Source of the DNA: JAWKWH01 sp040830725
GTDB taxonomy: Bacteria; Pseudomonadota; Alphaproteobacteria; Rhizobiales; Rhizobiaceae
NCBI GenBank assembly: GCA_040830725.1
Contig: JBFOMG010000011.1
Location: 1 to 64,000, forward strand
Length of the DNA stretch: 64,000 nucleotides
Reading direction: 5' to 3'
Shown here: piece by piece, positions 16,708 to 25,958 of the stretch
How the letters are laid out: every line of letters begins with the position of its first letter
Numbering within the stretch: the first letter of the stretch is position 1
The notes under the pieces: model-generated
Seen by the model: only the letters and a program-made list of their open reading frames with translations
What the model was told of the DNA's origin: nothing
Database searches by the model: none
Translations under genes and position numbers: made by a program

Positions 16708-17760
16708 TCAAAGCCAGGTTTGACGCAACAGTCGCAACCAATTCCGCGAACACAATTTCATCATCAGTGGTTCGCCAAAACCATGATCGATCATGGCATG
16801 GCGCAAATTCGGCAAGCCAGCCGCTGTACCAATCTGCCCGGGAATCTTCGCGCCATCGAAATCAGAACCGAACCCAACCCGGTCCTCACCAATCCGTTCG
16901 ATAAGGTAATCGAAATGACGCAATACCGTGTCGAGGCCTGTGTCCACCATGCGCCCGTCTTCGCGTAAAAACGCCAGCGCCAGATTGACTCCCACCATGC
17001 CATCACTTTCCTTGATAGCATCCAGCTGGCGGTCGGTCAGATTTCGGGCGTGCGGGCAAATTGCATGGGCATTGGAGTGCGTAGCTACAATGGGACGGTC
17101 GCTCACCCGTGCCACATCCCAAAAGCCGGCCTCGTTCAAATGCGACACATCGACCAGGATTCCCATTTCATTGCAGCGCTTGACCAGTGCTACGCCGAGT
17201 TCGGTCAGGCCAGGACCGGTGTCTCCGTCACTGGGAAACCGGAATGGAACTCCGTGCCCGAAAAGGTTTGGCCTGCTCCACACGATTCCAACTGAACGCA
17301 GGCCGGCCTGGTAATAGACTTCGAGCGAATTGAACTCTGCATCAATCGGCTCGGCACCCTCGAAATGCAAGATTGCCGCCAATTGTTCACGTTTCAGGCA
17401 GTTTTCGATGTCTGTGACGTCGCGGCAAAGTTTCAGACCACCACGTTTTTCCAGTTGAAAAAGTGTCGCCATCTGCAAATGCGCTGCCGCCGCTGATTGC
17501 TCCCAGGAAACGGGATCGGGCAATTCCAGACTGTAGGCGGGTTGCTCCATCTTTTTCATTTCCTCTTCGATATCGACGGGAGAAGAAACGTAGACAGCAA
17601 AAAAGCCGCCGCCAAACCCACCGGTCCGGCATTTGGATTCATCGAGATGTTTTCCGGTGTCATCGAAAAAGGGGTCAACAGAGACCGGCTTTGCTTCGGT
17701 AAGTGCGAAAAGAAGGTCATTGTGACCGTCGAATATCAACGGATGTTTTGAACCGGCCAT
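16708..17760 (-). CDS. membrane dipeptidase-type peptidase (family M19)
   Basis: The 350-residue protein matches the renal dipeptidase (M19) family, binuclear zinc enzymes that cleave dipeptides, including those with D-residues. Visible motifs are the metal-binding FDGHND (His13, Asp15), HFEGAEP with the bridging Glu, VDVSHLN and ATHSNAHAICPHARN with further metal ligands, and GFGSDFDGA. ATG at 17760 follows GGAGG by six bases, so the upstream ATG at 17790 is rejected. No signal peptide. With the nearby hydantoin genes it may process D-amino-acid-containing compounds; that is an inference. Confidence 0.92.
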   Translation of the reverse strand: MAGSKHPLIFDGHNDLLFALTEAKPVSVDPFFDDTGKHLDESKCRTGGFGGGFFAVYVSSPVDIEEEMKKMEQPAYSLELPDPVSWEQSAAAAHLQMATLFQLEKRGGLKLCRDVTDIENCLKREQLAAILHFEGAEPIDAEFNSLEVYYQAGLRSVGIVWSRPNLFGHGVPFRFPSDGDTGPGLTELGVALVKRCNEMGILVDVSHLNEAGFWDVARVSDRPIVATHSNAHAICPHARNLTDRQLDAIKESDGMVGVNLALAFLREDGRMVDTGLDTVLRHFDYLIERIGEDRVGFGSDFDGAKIPGQIGTAAGLPNLRHAMIDHGFGEPLMMKLCSRNWLRLLRQTWL

Positions 17761-17947
17761 ACTTCGCCTCCATGGCACCCACGGCAGCATTCTCAGTCAG
17801 CTAAAACTATTCAGGTTCAGCTGGTTAGGGCAAATTGAGGGTGCAGACATTTAACTGCCGGACTGCTAGCATAGACGCCAAGACAGCCTGACGGCAAAGT
17901 GAAAAATAACACTATCCTATTTCCATGAAGACACCGGGGAACGCTCA

Positions 17948-18961
17948 ATGCCAAATCTGTCAAAGATATTGACGCAATTCCGACAATCATTCCGCCTTGC
18001 CGCCGATTTCTGGTATGATTATCGACGTTTCGCGCGTGCATCCTTCGTTGTTGGACAGCGAAACAAAGAGAACCAGCGTGCCTTGATCCACATTCTGTTC
18101 CATTCAATCGAACACGGCTTGTCTCTGCCAGAACCGCGACCAGGATTTGGACGCGAAAAGGTAGACAGCCTCCTGGCAAAGACAAGGGCTTATGTCGCAA
18201 CATTTGGCCCCGATGAATCGTCGCAAACCGCGCTAAACACGCTCGATGCGTGGGTCCGGTTCAATCGCGAATGCGGCCAGAATGTTGACCAGGTCGCTGC
18301 AGATCTCGATCGCCTTAATCAGGAAATCGAATTCCGCGAAGCTGCAGTCCACGGCGGCACGGAAACGGTCACTGCGGCAGCGATTGCGAAAGTGTCAACC
18401 GCGGATTTTTCCACTTTCATGCAGGCCCGGCATAGCATCCGGCAATTCGCCGACAAACCGGTTACGTTGGATGAACTGGAGACCGCAGTGCGCGCGGCCC
18501 AGCAAACGCCCTCTGTGTGTAACCGGCAGACCTGCCGTGTTTATGCATTCACAAACGTCGACGACAAGAAGCGGGTCCTGTCCTATCAATCGGGCAATCG
18601 GGGCTTCGGACATGAGGTCGGTGCAGTGCTCATCATCACCTCCAACATGGAGCACATGAATTTGGTTGGCGAGCGTTACCAGCACTGGATCGACGGCGGC
18701 CTGTTTGCAATGACATTGGCCCTGGCGTTTCATGCAACAGGGATGGGAGCGTGCATGCTTAACTGGAGCGTGACAAGCGATATTGACCGGGCGATGAGGG
18801 CCTGCGTCGGAATTCCGGACAACGAGGCAGTGATCACCATGATGGGCGTCGGTCATCTGAAGGAGAAATTCGAGGTCCCGTGCTCGCAACGCAAACCGCT
18901 CGACCTTGTTCTATCCGTCAATCCCAAACTCAACCTGGACGCACCAACCGTTACGTTGTGA
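17948..18961 (+). CDS. nitroreductase-family flavoprotein with N-terminal extension
   Basis: The 337-residue protein has a C-terminal nitroreductase domain from about residue 160: MQARHSIRQFADKPV (FMN phosphate-binding Arg/Ser region), QQTPSVCNRQTCRVY, and GGLFAMTLALAFHATGMGACML. The first 150 residues are helical and charged and have no recognised domain. Such enzymes use FMN and NAD(P)H to reduce nitro groups or other electrophiles, and related proteins appear beside polysaccharide genes. It is divergent from the dipeptidase gene and convergent with the DUF917 operon. Confidence 0.88.
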   Translation: MPNLSKILTQFRQSFRLAADFWYDYRRFARASFVVGQRNKENQRALIHILFHSIEHGLSLPEPRPGFGREKVDSLLAKTRAYVATFGPDESSQTALNTLDAWVRFNRECGQNVDQVAADLDRLNQEIEFREAAVHGGTETVTAAAIAKVSTADFSTFMQARHSIRQFADKPVTLDELETAVRAAQQTPSVCNRQTCRVYAFTNVDDKKRVLSYQSGNRGFGHEVGAVLIITSNMEHMNLVGERYQHWIDGGLFAMTLALAFHATGMGACMLNWSVTSDIDRAMRACVGIPDNEAVITMMGVGHLKEKFEVPCSQRKPLDLVLSVNPKLNLDAPTVTL

Positions 18962-18972
18962 ACTGCGGGTGT

Positions 18973-20079
18973 TCAATTGCCCTTCCCCGTCAGCTTCTCG
19001 ATAGGTTCGAACAAATCGTCGAGGCCGAAGGCTTTTGGGCCGAACACGTCGAGCGCTTCCGGTGTTCGCATGATCGGCGGCACACTGACACCCAGAACGC
19101 TCACTCTTTGACCGTAGCGCAGTCTCTCAGTGGTAATCGCGTCGGCGGTTTCATTGTCGAGTATGCATATCAAATCCGGCACAATTGCGCGAAGCTTGCC
19201 GTCATGGCGCGCCACAAGATTTTCGTTTTGAAATTGGATCGCCATTTGACCCGTCCATCCATCCATTCCGTCAATCAAGGCGTTGCCGATTGCAAAGCCA
19301 CGCTCGGTACGGCGCGTAACATCGCTGATCTTTCCGGAGAAAATCTTGCGCGCATATTTGTAGTGGGTGGTGGCAAAGCCGCTGACCAGGGCTTCGAACA
19401 CTTCGTTGTGTGAATCCCGTGCCTGCCGGATCCACTGACCGACGCCGATCGTGAGGCTTAGCGTGGCGGGAACGGAAACGCGCCGGGCAGTTTTGCCATC
19501 CATCGCATATTCTGCAATGGCGCTTGAACCGCCCATGCGGATCGTTACCCCCCTGGCAAGCCATTCCACCATCGATGCCTCGCTCGCCTCGACGATCACC
19601 GAATCTCCCCATTCATTGACAATGGCCATCGGCGCGGCCGGCACGCCATAGACGTTGAACGTCTCCATCTGCAGTTCAGGAAATGCCCGGCCCATGCCGT
19701 CACCATCGATCACCGGTATACCGCGTTGCGCAGCCACCATGATCGGGATGGTCGAATTCATTCCACCGGCCTCAAAGGGGATTATCGCATCGACATGGCG
19801 GCCAAGATGCCGTTCGAGCGCTTCCAGCGCCCACAAAAACTCCTCACCATTAGGGACCTTTTCGATGACGACGGTTGGCGCGCCCATACCGCCGATCGCC
19901 ACAATCAACGCGTCATCGGGAGTTTCCTCCAGTGAAATCAGTGTCGCCGGTCCGTGCTTGTCAATGGCATTGGCGGCAAGCAGGCCGCCGATATAGGGAT
20001 CGCCGCCGCCGCCGGTGCCGAGGATCGCCGCACCCCTGCAGAGGTCATCGAGATCGTCGAGGCCGATGCTCCGCGGCAA
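18973..20079 (-). CDS. DUF917 (S-methyl thiohydantoin desulfurase-like) protein, copy a
   Basis: The 368-residue protein has the DUF917 hallmarks: CRGAAILGTGGGGDPYIGG at the N-terminus, MGAPTVVIEKVPNGEE, FEAGGMNSTIPI, the invariant DGDGMGRAFPELQM and a C-terminal VSVPPIMRTPEAL. As I recall, Pfam now links this family to desulfuration of thiohydantoins in ergothioneine breakdown; most members are untested. The start is TTG, six bases after the stop of copy b, so the two are coupled. It is the last gene of the long minus-strand operon. Confidence 0.9.
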   Translation of the reverse strand: MPRSIGLDDLDDLCRGAAILGTGGGGDPYIGGLLAANAIDKHGPATLISLEETPDDALIVAIGGMGAPTVVIEKVPNGEEFLWALEALERHLGRHVDAIIPFEAGGMNSTIPIMVAAQRGIPVIDGDGMGRAFPELQMETFNVYGVPAAPMAIVNEWGDSVIVEASEASMVEWLARGVTIRMGGSSAIAEYAMDGKTARRVSVPATLSLTIGVGQWIRQARDSHNEVFEALVSGFATTHYKYARKIFSGKISDVTRRTERGFAIGNALIDGMDGWTGQMAIQFQNENLVARHDGKLRAIVPDLICILDNETADAITTERLRYGQRVSVLGVSVPPIMRTPEALDVFGPKAFGLDDLFEPIEKLTGKGN

Positions 20080-20085
20080 GACCGG

Positions 20086-21174
20086 CTATTCCATCTTCTC
20101 TATCGGTGTAAACGGTTCATCAAGACCGAATCCGACCGGACCGAATATGGCCAGTGCCTCCGGTGAACGCATGATCGGCGGCACCGCGACCCCCATAACC
20201 GTGACGCGCTGCCCATAGCGCAGGGTTTCCGTGGTAATCGGCTCGGCGGTTTCGCTGTCGAGGATACAGATCAGATCCGGCACGATGGCCTTCAGTTTTC
20301 CATCCACGCGGGCCGTCAGGTTTTCGTTCTGGATTTCGATTTCCATCACGCCGGACCATTCATCAAGACCCTGGATACGGGCACGTCCGGCGGCAAACCC
20401 GGCACGCGTCTCGCGGAACATGTCAATGATCTTGCCTCGGAAGATGATCTTGCCGAATGAGTATGGTGTCTTCGGCAGCAGATCGAGCAGTGCCTGGAAC
20501 GGATTGACATGGTTTTCACGGGCTTCGCGGATACAGCGTCCGATTTTCAATGCCAGCGTCATGGTGTTCGGTACCGACGTCCGTTTTACCTCCTCTCCGG
20601 TCATCGGATATTCGGCAATATAGGCAGCACCTCCCATCCGGATCGTCACGCCGCGGGCGATCCATTCCATCATCTTGTTGTCATGGGTCTCAACCAGCGT
20701 GCAGTCGCCATATTCGTTTGTGATCGCCATCGGCGTGCCGGAAACGCCGTAGACGGCGAAGGTTTCCATCTGCAATTCAGGAAATGCTCTTCCCATGCCG
20801 TCGGCGTCGACGACGGGCAGGCCAAGCCTGGCACCGACAACCAGTGGCATGGTCGAGTTGATTCCGCCAATCTCGATTGGCATTGTCGCATACGCCTTCT
20901 TGCCAAGGTGGCGTTCCAGGCGCTGCAGGGACTTGACCGCTTCATCGCCGCGCGGAAGTTTTTCCACCAAGACCGTCGGTGCGCCCATCATTGCCGTCGG
21001 CAGGACCAATGCATCATCGGGAACATCCGATGGGTCGATAATTTCCACTTCATGCGCTTCGGCCATGGCATGTTCGACCATGAGGCGGCCAATATAGGGG
21101 TCGCCGCCACCACCCGTTCCCAGAAACGCGGCACCGCGGCACAGATCGATCAGGTCAGTCTGGTTGAGTTTCAT
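20086..21174 (-). CDS. DUF917 (S-methyl thiohydantoin desulfurase-like) protein, copy b
   Basis: The 362-residue protein is a clear paralogue of copies a and c, with CRGAAFLGTGGGGDPYIG, MMGAPTVLVEKLPRGDE, IEIGGINSTMPL, DADGMGRAFPELQM and VAVPPIMRSPEAL. Its ATG overlaps the stop of the upstream hydantoinase-type gene (ATGA), indicating translational coupling. It probably forms a heteromeric enzyme or sequential step with that gene. Two DUF917 copies in tandem in one operon are unusual and may be the two subunits of one enzyme. Confidence 0.92.
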   Translation of the reverse strand: MKLNQTDLIDLCRGAAFLGTGGGGDPYIGRLMVEHAMAEAHEVEIIDPSDVPDDALVLPTAMMGAPTVLVEKLPRGDEAVKSLQRLERHLGKKAYATMPIEIGGINSTMPLVVGARLGLPVVDADGMGRAFPELQMETFAVYGVSGTPMAITNEYGDCTLVETHDNKMMEWIARGVTIRMGGAAYIAEYPMTGEEVKRTSVPNTMTLALKIGRCIREARENHVNPFQALLDLLPKTPYSFGKIIFRGKIIDMFRETRAGFAAGRARIQGLDEWSGVMEIEIQNENLTARVDGKLKAIVPDLICILDSETAEPITTETLRYGQRVTVMGVAVPPIMRSPEALAIFGPVGFGLDEPFTPIEKME

Positions 21175-22715
21175 GCACCCATCTCCAGATCGCCTACAGC
21201 CTTGACCCGTATCCGGGTGGCGCTGGAGGGCAGATAGGCCAGTGGAACCTCTTCTATGTCCACAATCTGCACCGAATCGCTTAGTGCGCCGGCACCAACA
21301 GCCTTGGCCGAAGCCTCTTCCTTGGCCTGCGCAAGTGCCGCGTCGCGCCCAAGGCCTTCCAGTGAAAACACCCTGTCGACCTCCCCGCCCACCTGGGCGA
21401 TGGCCGCCCCAATGGCATTTGCAACCGATGCGTAGTCGGGTTTGATGATCTCCGAGGCACTGGGGAGTTCACGCGACATCAAAATCGAACCGCCGCCGAC
21501 AAGAATGACCGGCAACGGCTCTGCACTGGTCTTCATTTTGTCGACCGCCTCGTCAACCATCGCATGCATCGTGGTGGTTGCCGTTTCAATCAGGTCCGGC
21601 TTCAGATGCGAGACTTTCGACCGGTCACCAATGTCGGCGTGACCCGCGGCGACAACAATATCGGTGGTAGTCAGTACATCGCCCCCGAAAACCAGTGCCT
21701 TGTCTGTCAGTTCAAAGCCGACGGAATCGGGTCCAATGCTCGCCCCATCGTCACGGACAATGCTGCCGCCGCCAAGACCGAATGCCAGAACATCAGGCAT
21801 GCGGAAATTTGTGCGGACACCACCGATCTCCACGGCGACGGAGGATTCCCGCGGAAATCCGTGTAGCAACATGCCGACATCCGACGTTGTGCCGCCAATG
21901 TCTACTACCATTGCTTCCTTGGCGCCCGCGAGTTTTGCCGCTCCACGCATGGAATTGGTCGGTCCTGAGGCAAAAGTCAGAACGGGGTACTTCTCGACGA
22001 ACTCAGCCGTCATCAGCGTGCCGTCATTTTGCGAAATATAGAACGGCGCTGTGATATTGAGCGAAGCCAGGGCGCTCTCAAAGGACCTGACCACCTTGGT
22101 GGCGAGATCGGTCAGGCAGGCATTCATGATCGTCGCATTTTCCCGTTCGAGAAAACCGACCCGGCCGATCTCATGGCTAAGCGAGATCGCGACATCTGGA
22201 ATTTCGTTGCTAATGATATCGGCGGCACGTGCCTCCATCTCAGGATTAACAGGCGAGAACACAGAAGTGATGGCCGCAGCACGCAGGCCCTTTTTGGCCA
22301 TATCCCGCGCAGCATCCTTCAACTCGGCCTCATTCAGCGGGGCGATTTCGCGGCCATCGAACTCATGACCGCCGTGAACGAGATAGCGATGATATCCAAG
22401 GGTTTTCCCGAGATCCTTTGGCCAATCGGTCATTGGCGGCAAACCCTTGGTCGCCGGCAGGCCAAGTCGAATGGCGGCTACTTCCAACAACCTTTTGCGC
22501 TCAACAACGGCATTGGTGAAATGCGTGGTGCCAATCATCACCGCGGTGATGTCAGCTGCCGATACAGCGCCTTGTTCCAGCACAGTCTGCAATACCGTCA
22601 TAATTCCGGATGAAACATCAGCGGTCGTCGGCGTCTTGTGGAAGCTTTTCACGTCAAAGCCGTCCATGAGAACAGCGTCGGTGTTCGTACCGCCGACATC
22701 AATGCCAATTCGCAT
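21171..22715 (-). CDS. hydantoinase/oxoprolinase family protein (HyuA-like), copy 1
   Basis: The 514-residue protein has the HyuA N-terminal ATPase-type motif MRIGIDVGGTNTDAVLM, MIGTTHFTNAVVERKR, FASGPTNSMRGA, VDIGGTTSDVGML and FGLGGGSIVRDD. The family opens hydantoin- or 5-oxoproline-type rings with ATP. At 514 residues it is the short type without the long C-terminal part of classical HyuA (about 690), and it is paired with DUF917 instead of HyuB. The ATG at 22715 follows GGAGAGG; the longer 22787 start would overlap the ATP-binding gene. Confidence 0.93.
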   Translation of the reverse strand: MRIGIDVGGTNTDAVLMDGFDVKSFHKTPTTADVSSGIMTVLQTVLEQGAVSAADITAVMIGTTHFTNAVVERKRLLEVAAIRLGLPATKGLPPMTDWPKDLGKTLGYHRYLVHGGHEFDGREIAPLNEAELKDAARDMAKKGLRAAAITSVFSPVNPEMEARAADIISNEIPDVAISLSHEIGRVGFLERENATIMNACLTDLATKVVRSFESALASLNITAPFYISQNDGTLMTAEFVEKYPVLTFASGPTNSMRGAAKLAGAKEAMVVDIGGTTSDVGMLLHGFPRESSVAVEIGGVRTNFRMPDVLAFGLGGGSIVRDDGASIGPDSVGFELTDKALVFGGDVLTTTDIVVAAGHADIGDRSKVSHLKPDLIETATTTMHAMVDEAVDKMKTSAEPLPVILVGGGSILMSRELPSASEIIKPDYASVANAIGAAIAQVGGEVDRVFSLEGLGRDAALAQAKEEASAKAVGAGALSDSVQIVDIEEVPLAYLPSSATRIRVKAVGDLEMGA

Positions 22716-22750
22716 GCTATTTCCTCTCCTACAATCGTCGCTTCTGGCAG

Positions 22751-23830
22751 CTATTCCGACAGCAGGCCGGCTCCGGAAGCACGCCAAGCCAATGGCACTT
22801 TCGCTCCGTCGACCAACACCTCACTATTGGCGCGATTGGCAACTTCAGCGACCAGTGTCTGCCCTTCAACATTAATGCGGTAGCGCACAAACGAGCCCTG
22901 ATAGGTGTGATCGATCACCGTGCCTGTCAGTTTGCACAGGTCGTCTCCGGAGAGCCGGTCGGCCTCCGCGCCGAGCAATACTTGCTCCGGCCTGAGAACC
23001 AGAATGGCATCATCACCCGGCCTGAGCCCGTCGACCGATCTGGCCGCCGCTTTCTGGCTACCCAGATTGACCTGGCTGACCTGCTCGCCCGTCTCTGACA
23101 CAGTCACTTCAAGGAGATTGGACTCGCCAATAAACTCGGTAACAAAACGATTGACCGGAGCCTCGTATATTTCGTTTGGCGAGCCGATTTGGGCAACAAC
23201 GCCCTTCTCCATCACCGCAATGCGGTCGGACATGGTCAATGCTTCGCCCTGATCATGGGTGACGTAAATCGTGGTGATCTTCAACTCGCTTTGGAGCGCT
23301 TTGATCCAGTATTTCATCTCCTCGCGGAGCTTCTTGTCGAGTGCGCTAAGCGGCTCGTCGAGCAAAAGAATTCCGGGCTCGGTAATCAGCACCCGCGCCA
23401 GTGCCACGCGTTGCTGTTCACCGCCCGACAGTTCCCGCTGGTAGCGGGCTTCGTATCCACCAAGACCGACCTGCTCTAACGCAGCGGCAACCCTTTTTGC
23501 GATCTCTGCCTTGTCGACTTTCCGCATCTGCAGGCCGAATGCGATGTTATCGAAGACATTCATGTGCGGAAAAATCGCGTAGTTCTGAAAGACGATGCCG
23601 ATGCCACGCCGTTCAGGCGGCAGAAATGTCACATCTTCGCCGCCGATCTTGATCATGCCGCCCGTCGGTGCGACGAAACCGGCGATCATGCGCAGCGTGG
23701 TCGTCTTCCCACACCCCGATGGCCCAAGAAGCGAGAAGAACTCGCCTTCTTCCACGCGAAGCGAGGTAGGGGTCAGCGCGACCGTCTGACCATAATTTTT
23801 GGAGAGTTCAATGATCTCGACTGTTGACAC
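22751..23830 (-). CDS. ABC transporter ATP-binding protein (PotA/spermidine-putrescine type)
   Basis: The 359-residue ATPase shows Walker A GPSGCGKTTT, Q-loop QNYAIFPHM, signature LSGGEQQRVALARV, Walker B ILLLDEPLSAL and the switch His in VTHDQ. A C-terminal TOBE-type domain of about 120 residues follows. It energises the importer formed by the two permeases and the substrate-binding protein encoded just upstream. The start is GTG at 23830, which yields MSTVEIIEL. The specificity is not polyamine by default; neighbours suggest a hydantoin-type or amino-acid-like compound. Confidence 0.95.
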   Translation of the reverse strand: MSTVEIIELSKNYGQTVALTPTSLRVEEGEFFSLLGPSGCGKTTTLRMIAGFVAPTGGMIKIGGEDVTFLPPERRGIGIVFQNYAIFPHMNVFDNIAFGLQMRKVDKAEIAKRVAAALEQVGLGGYEARYQRELSGGEQQRVALARVLITEPGILLLDEPLSALDKKLREEMKYWIKALQSELKITTIYVTHDQGEALTMSDRIAVMEKGVVAQIGSPNEIYEAPVNRFVTEFIGESNLLEVTVSETGEQVSQVNLGSQKAAARSVDGLRPGDDAILVLRPEQVLLGAEADRLSGDDLCKLTGTVIDHTYQGSFVRYRINVEGQTLVAEVANRANSEVLVDGAKVPLAWRASGAGLLSE

Positions 23831-23898
23831 GATCGATGCCTGAAAATTGATGAAGTGGAAATGGTGCCGCGGGCGCCAGGCCCGCGGCGATGGAAGCT

Positions 23899-25026
23899 TT
23901 ATCCGGCAAAGATTTCGTTGACGGTTTCGACCACGTCGTCCTCGTTTTCGAGATACCAGAACCAGTCAGGAATCCACATACCGTTGGTCGCATCTGCCGT
24001 GTTGGTCACGCCCTTGCTGGCAAGATTTTCGGGAATGACCGCGTTCTTGTTGGTTGGACGCATGTAGAACGTTTTACCGAATTCCGATGCATATTCCGGG
24101 CTCAAGGTACGGTTGAGAAGCGCCAGAGCCAGCTTTTTGGACACCGGATCCGAGTAGCGGCTGATGGTTTTGGTTTGCGTCAGGATCGGTTTTCTTTCTT
24201 CCCAGACCATGGCCGCAATCGGCACGCCCTTATCGATCTGATTGTAGACCTCGCCTTCCCATTGGACGCCGATGACCACCTCACCGCGTTCGATCAGCGT
24301 CTGCATGTTGCCGGTGAAGTCCGAGATCTTCATCGGCATGGCCGAGCGCATTGCCTCATAGCCGGCATCAAGGTCCTTGTAGTCCCCGCCGAACACATGG
24401 CTCGCTGTCAGGAAGAATATCATCTGCAGCGTGTTGGAGGTGATGTAGGTTCCGCGCTTGCCGCCGGCATATTGCTCATCCCAGAACGATTTGAACGTTG
24501 TCGGGTGCGGATCCGCCAAATCAGTGCGGAAAGCATAGCAATACTGACCAAATCCCCAGGTGACACCTACGCCGTTTTCAAATGCGAAGTCCCAGCAATC
24601 TTTGGCGTTGGGAACGTTTTCGAGAATCTCGTCCTTGTTGAGGAAATAATCTCCGGCACGCGCCGTTTTGAACATTTCCGGCAGGTTCCAGTTGGTTATG
24701 TCGTAGACCGGATTTTGAGGCCCGCCAGCGACGAATTTCGGAAACCATGGCCAGGAACTGTCGTAGGAGACGTTGCAGTTGAAATCCTTTTTGAACTGGT
24801 CAAGCAGGTTTTTGTTGACGAATTCCTCCCAGAAGCCGCCCCATTCTCCGATGTTCAGCGTTGCCCCCTCAGCGTCGAACACGCCGCCGTCGTAGGTGAC
24901 ATCCTGGGACCACACATGGTTGATGTTGAACAATGGCAGACTGCTCGCCGCACCGACCACAGCCCCCTTCTTCAGCAACGACCGCCGAGAAATCGGATTG
25001 TTTAACTGTTTGCGTAGCGTCTTCAT
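23899..25026 (-). CDS. ABC transporter substrate-binding protein (PotD type), Tat signal
   Basis: The 375-residue periplasmic protein has a twin-arginine leader, ISRRSLLKKGAVVGAAS, and a spermidine/putrescine-type binding fold with GEWGGFWEEFVNK and VIGVQWEGEVYNQ. ATG at 25026 has GGGAG nine bases upstream; the longer frame to 25116 lacks signal-peptide logic. Export of the folded protein by Tat is inferred from the RR motif. The gene lies between permease 2 and the ATPase gene in the operon. Confidence 0.94.
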   Translation of the reverse strand: MKTLRKQLNNPISRRSLLKKGAVVGAASSLPLFNINHVWSQDVTYDGGVFDAEGATLNIGEWGGFWEEFVNKNLLDQFKKDFNCNVSYDSSWPWFPKFVAGGPQNPVYDITNWNLPEMFKTARAGDYFLNKDEILENVPNAKDCWDFAFENGVGVTWGFGQYCYAFRTDLADPHPTTFKSFWDEQYAGGKRGTYITSNTLQMIFFLTASHVFGGDYKDLDAGYEAMRSAMPMKISDFTGNMQTLIERGEVVIGVQWEGEVYNQIDKGVPIAAMVWEERKPILTQTKTISRYSDPVSKKLALALLNRTLSPEYASEFGKTFYMRPTNKNAVIPENLASKGVTNTADATNGMWIPDWFWYLENEDDVVETVNEIFAG

Positions 25027-25093
25027 GTGTTTACTCCCTTGGTTGACCGTTATTGGCGTGCCTTCGTGTTTCGATTTGTTGTTGGCTGGCGAA

Positions 25094-25957
25094 CTAGCTG
25101 AATTTGATGCCTCCAAATTTGCGCATATTGACCAGCCGCGCCGTCAACAGCATTGAAACGATCACCAGCAGAATGGCGAATATGCCCGCCGCGGCGGCAG
25201 TCGGTTCAAACGTGTAGCGAAGCGAAATGTAGAGCGCGATCGGCAGCGGGGTCAGATCGGGCGTGCTCAAAAACAGCGAGACGTCGAACTGGCCGAACGA
25301 AACGATAAACGCAAAAATGGCGCCTGCCATCATACCAGCTGAAATGTTGGGAAGCGTAACCCGCCGAAAGGCGGTCCACGGATCGGCACCCAGGCTGCGT
25401 GCAGCCTCTTCAAGTGACTGATCAAATGAAACCAGGGCAGCAGAAACCGTCCCGATCACATACGGGCAGGTGACGAGCACATGGCCGATCACCAATCCGG
25501 TCAAGGTGCGCGCCAGGCCCAGATTCGTGGTGACAAAGAACACGTACAAGGCCAATCCGAGCACCACACCCGGCAGGATCAACGGGGAGAGAAAATAGGC
25601 CCTGAGCAAATCCCGTCCGGGGAATTTGTGCCGCGCCAATACGATGGCGGCCATTGTGCCGAGAATGGTCGAGACTGCCATCGTGATCAGTGCCAACAGC
25701 AGGCTGAAAAGATAAGCGCCCATCCAGGTTTCGGAGGTGAGGAAATCGATGATCCACCGAAACGACAGGCCTTCTGGTGGGAAAGTCAAATATTCACCGG
25801 AATTCAGTCCGGCCAGTACGACGATGAAAACCGGCAGCAACAATATGACGAAACCGATCCAGGCGCCGATCTGGATCGTCAGCGAAACATTGCGCTCAGA
25901 CCAGCGTTTTTGACCTGGCTTGATCGGCGTGGTGGCGGTGGAAACTGCGGTTGCCAT
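25094..25957 (-). CDS. ABC transporter permease (PotC type)
   Basis: The 287-residue inner-membrane protein has six hydrophobic segments and the EAA loop EEAARSLGADPWTAFRRVTLP that contacts the ATPase. The ATG at 25957 is one base after the stop of the first permease gene and follows GGGAG; a longer start at 25990 is less likely. It forms the channel with the PotB-type subunit. Confidence 0.94.
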   Translation of the reverse strand: MATAVSTATTPIKPGQKRWSERNVSLTIQIGAWIGFVILLLPVFIVVLAGLNSGEYLTFPPEGLSFRWIIDFLTSETWMGAYLFSLLLALITMAVSTILGTMAAIVLARHKFPGRDLLRAYFLSPLILPGVVLGLALYVFFVTTNLGLARTLTGLVIGHVLVTCPYVIGTVSAALVSFDQSLEEAARSLGADPWTAFRRVTLPNISAGMMAGAIFAFIVSFGQFDVSLFLSTPDLTPLPIALYISLRYTFEPTAAAAGIFAILLVIVSMLLTARLVNMRKFGGIKFS

Positions 25958-25958
25958 G

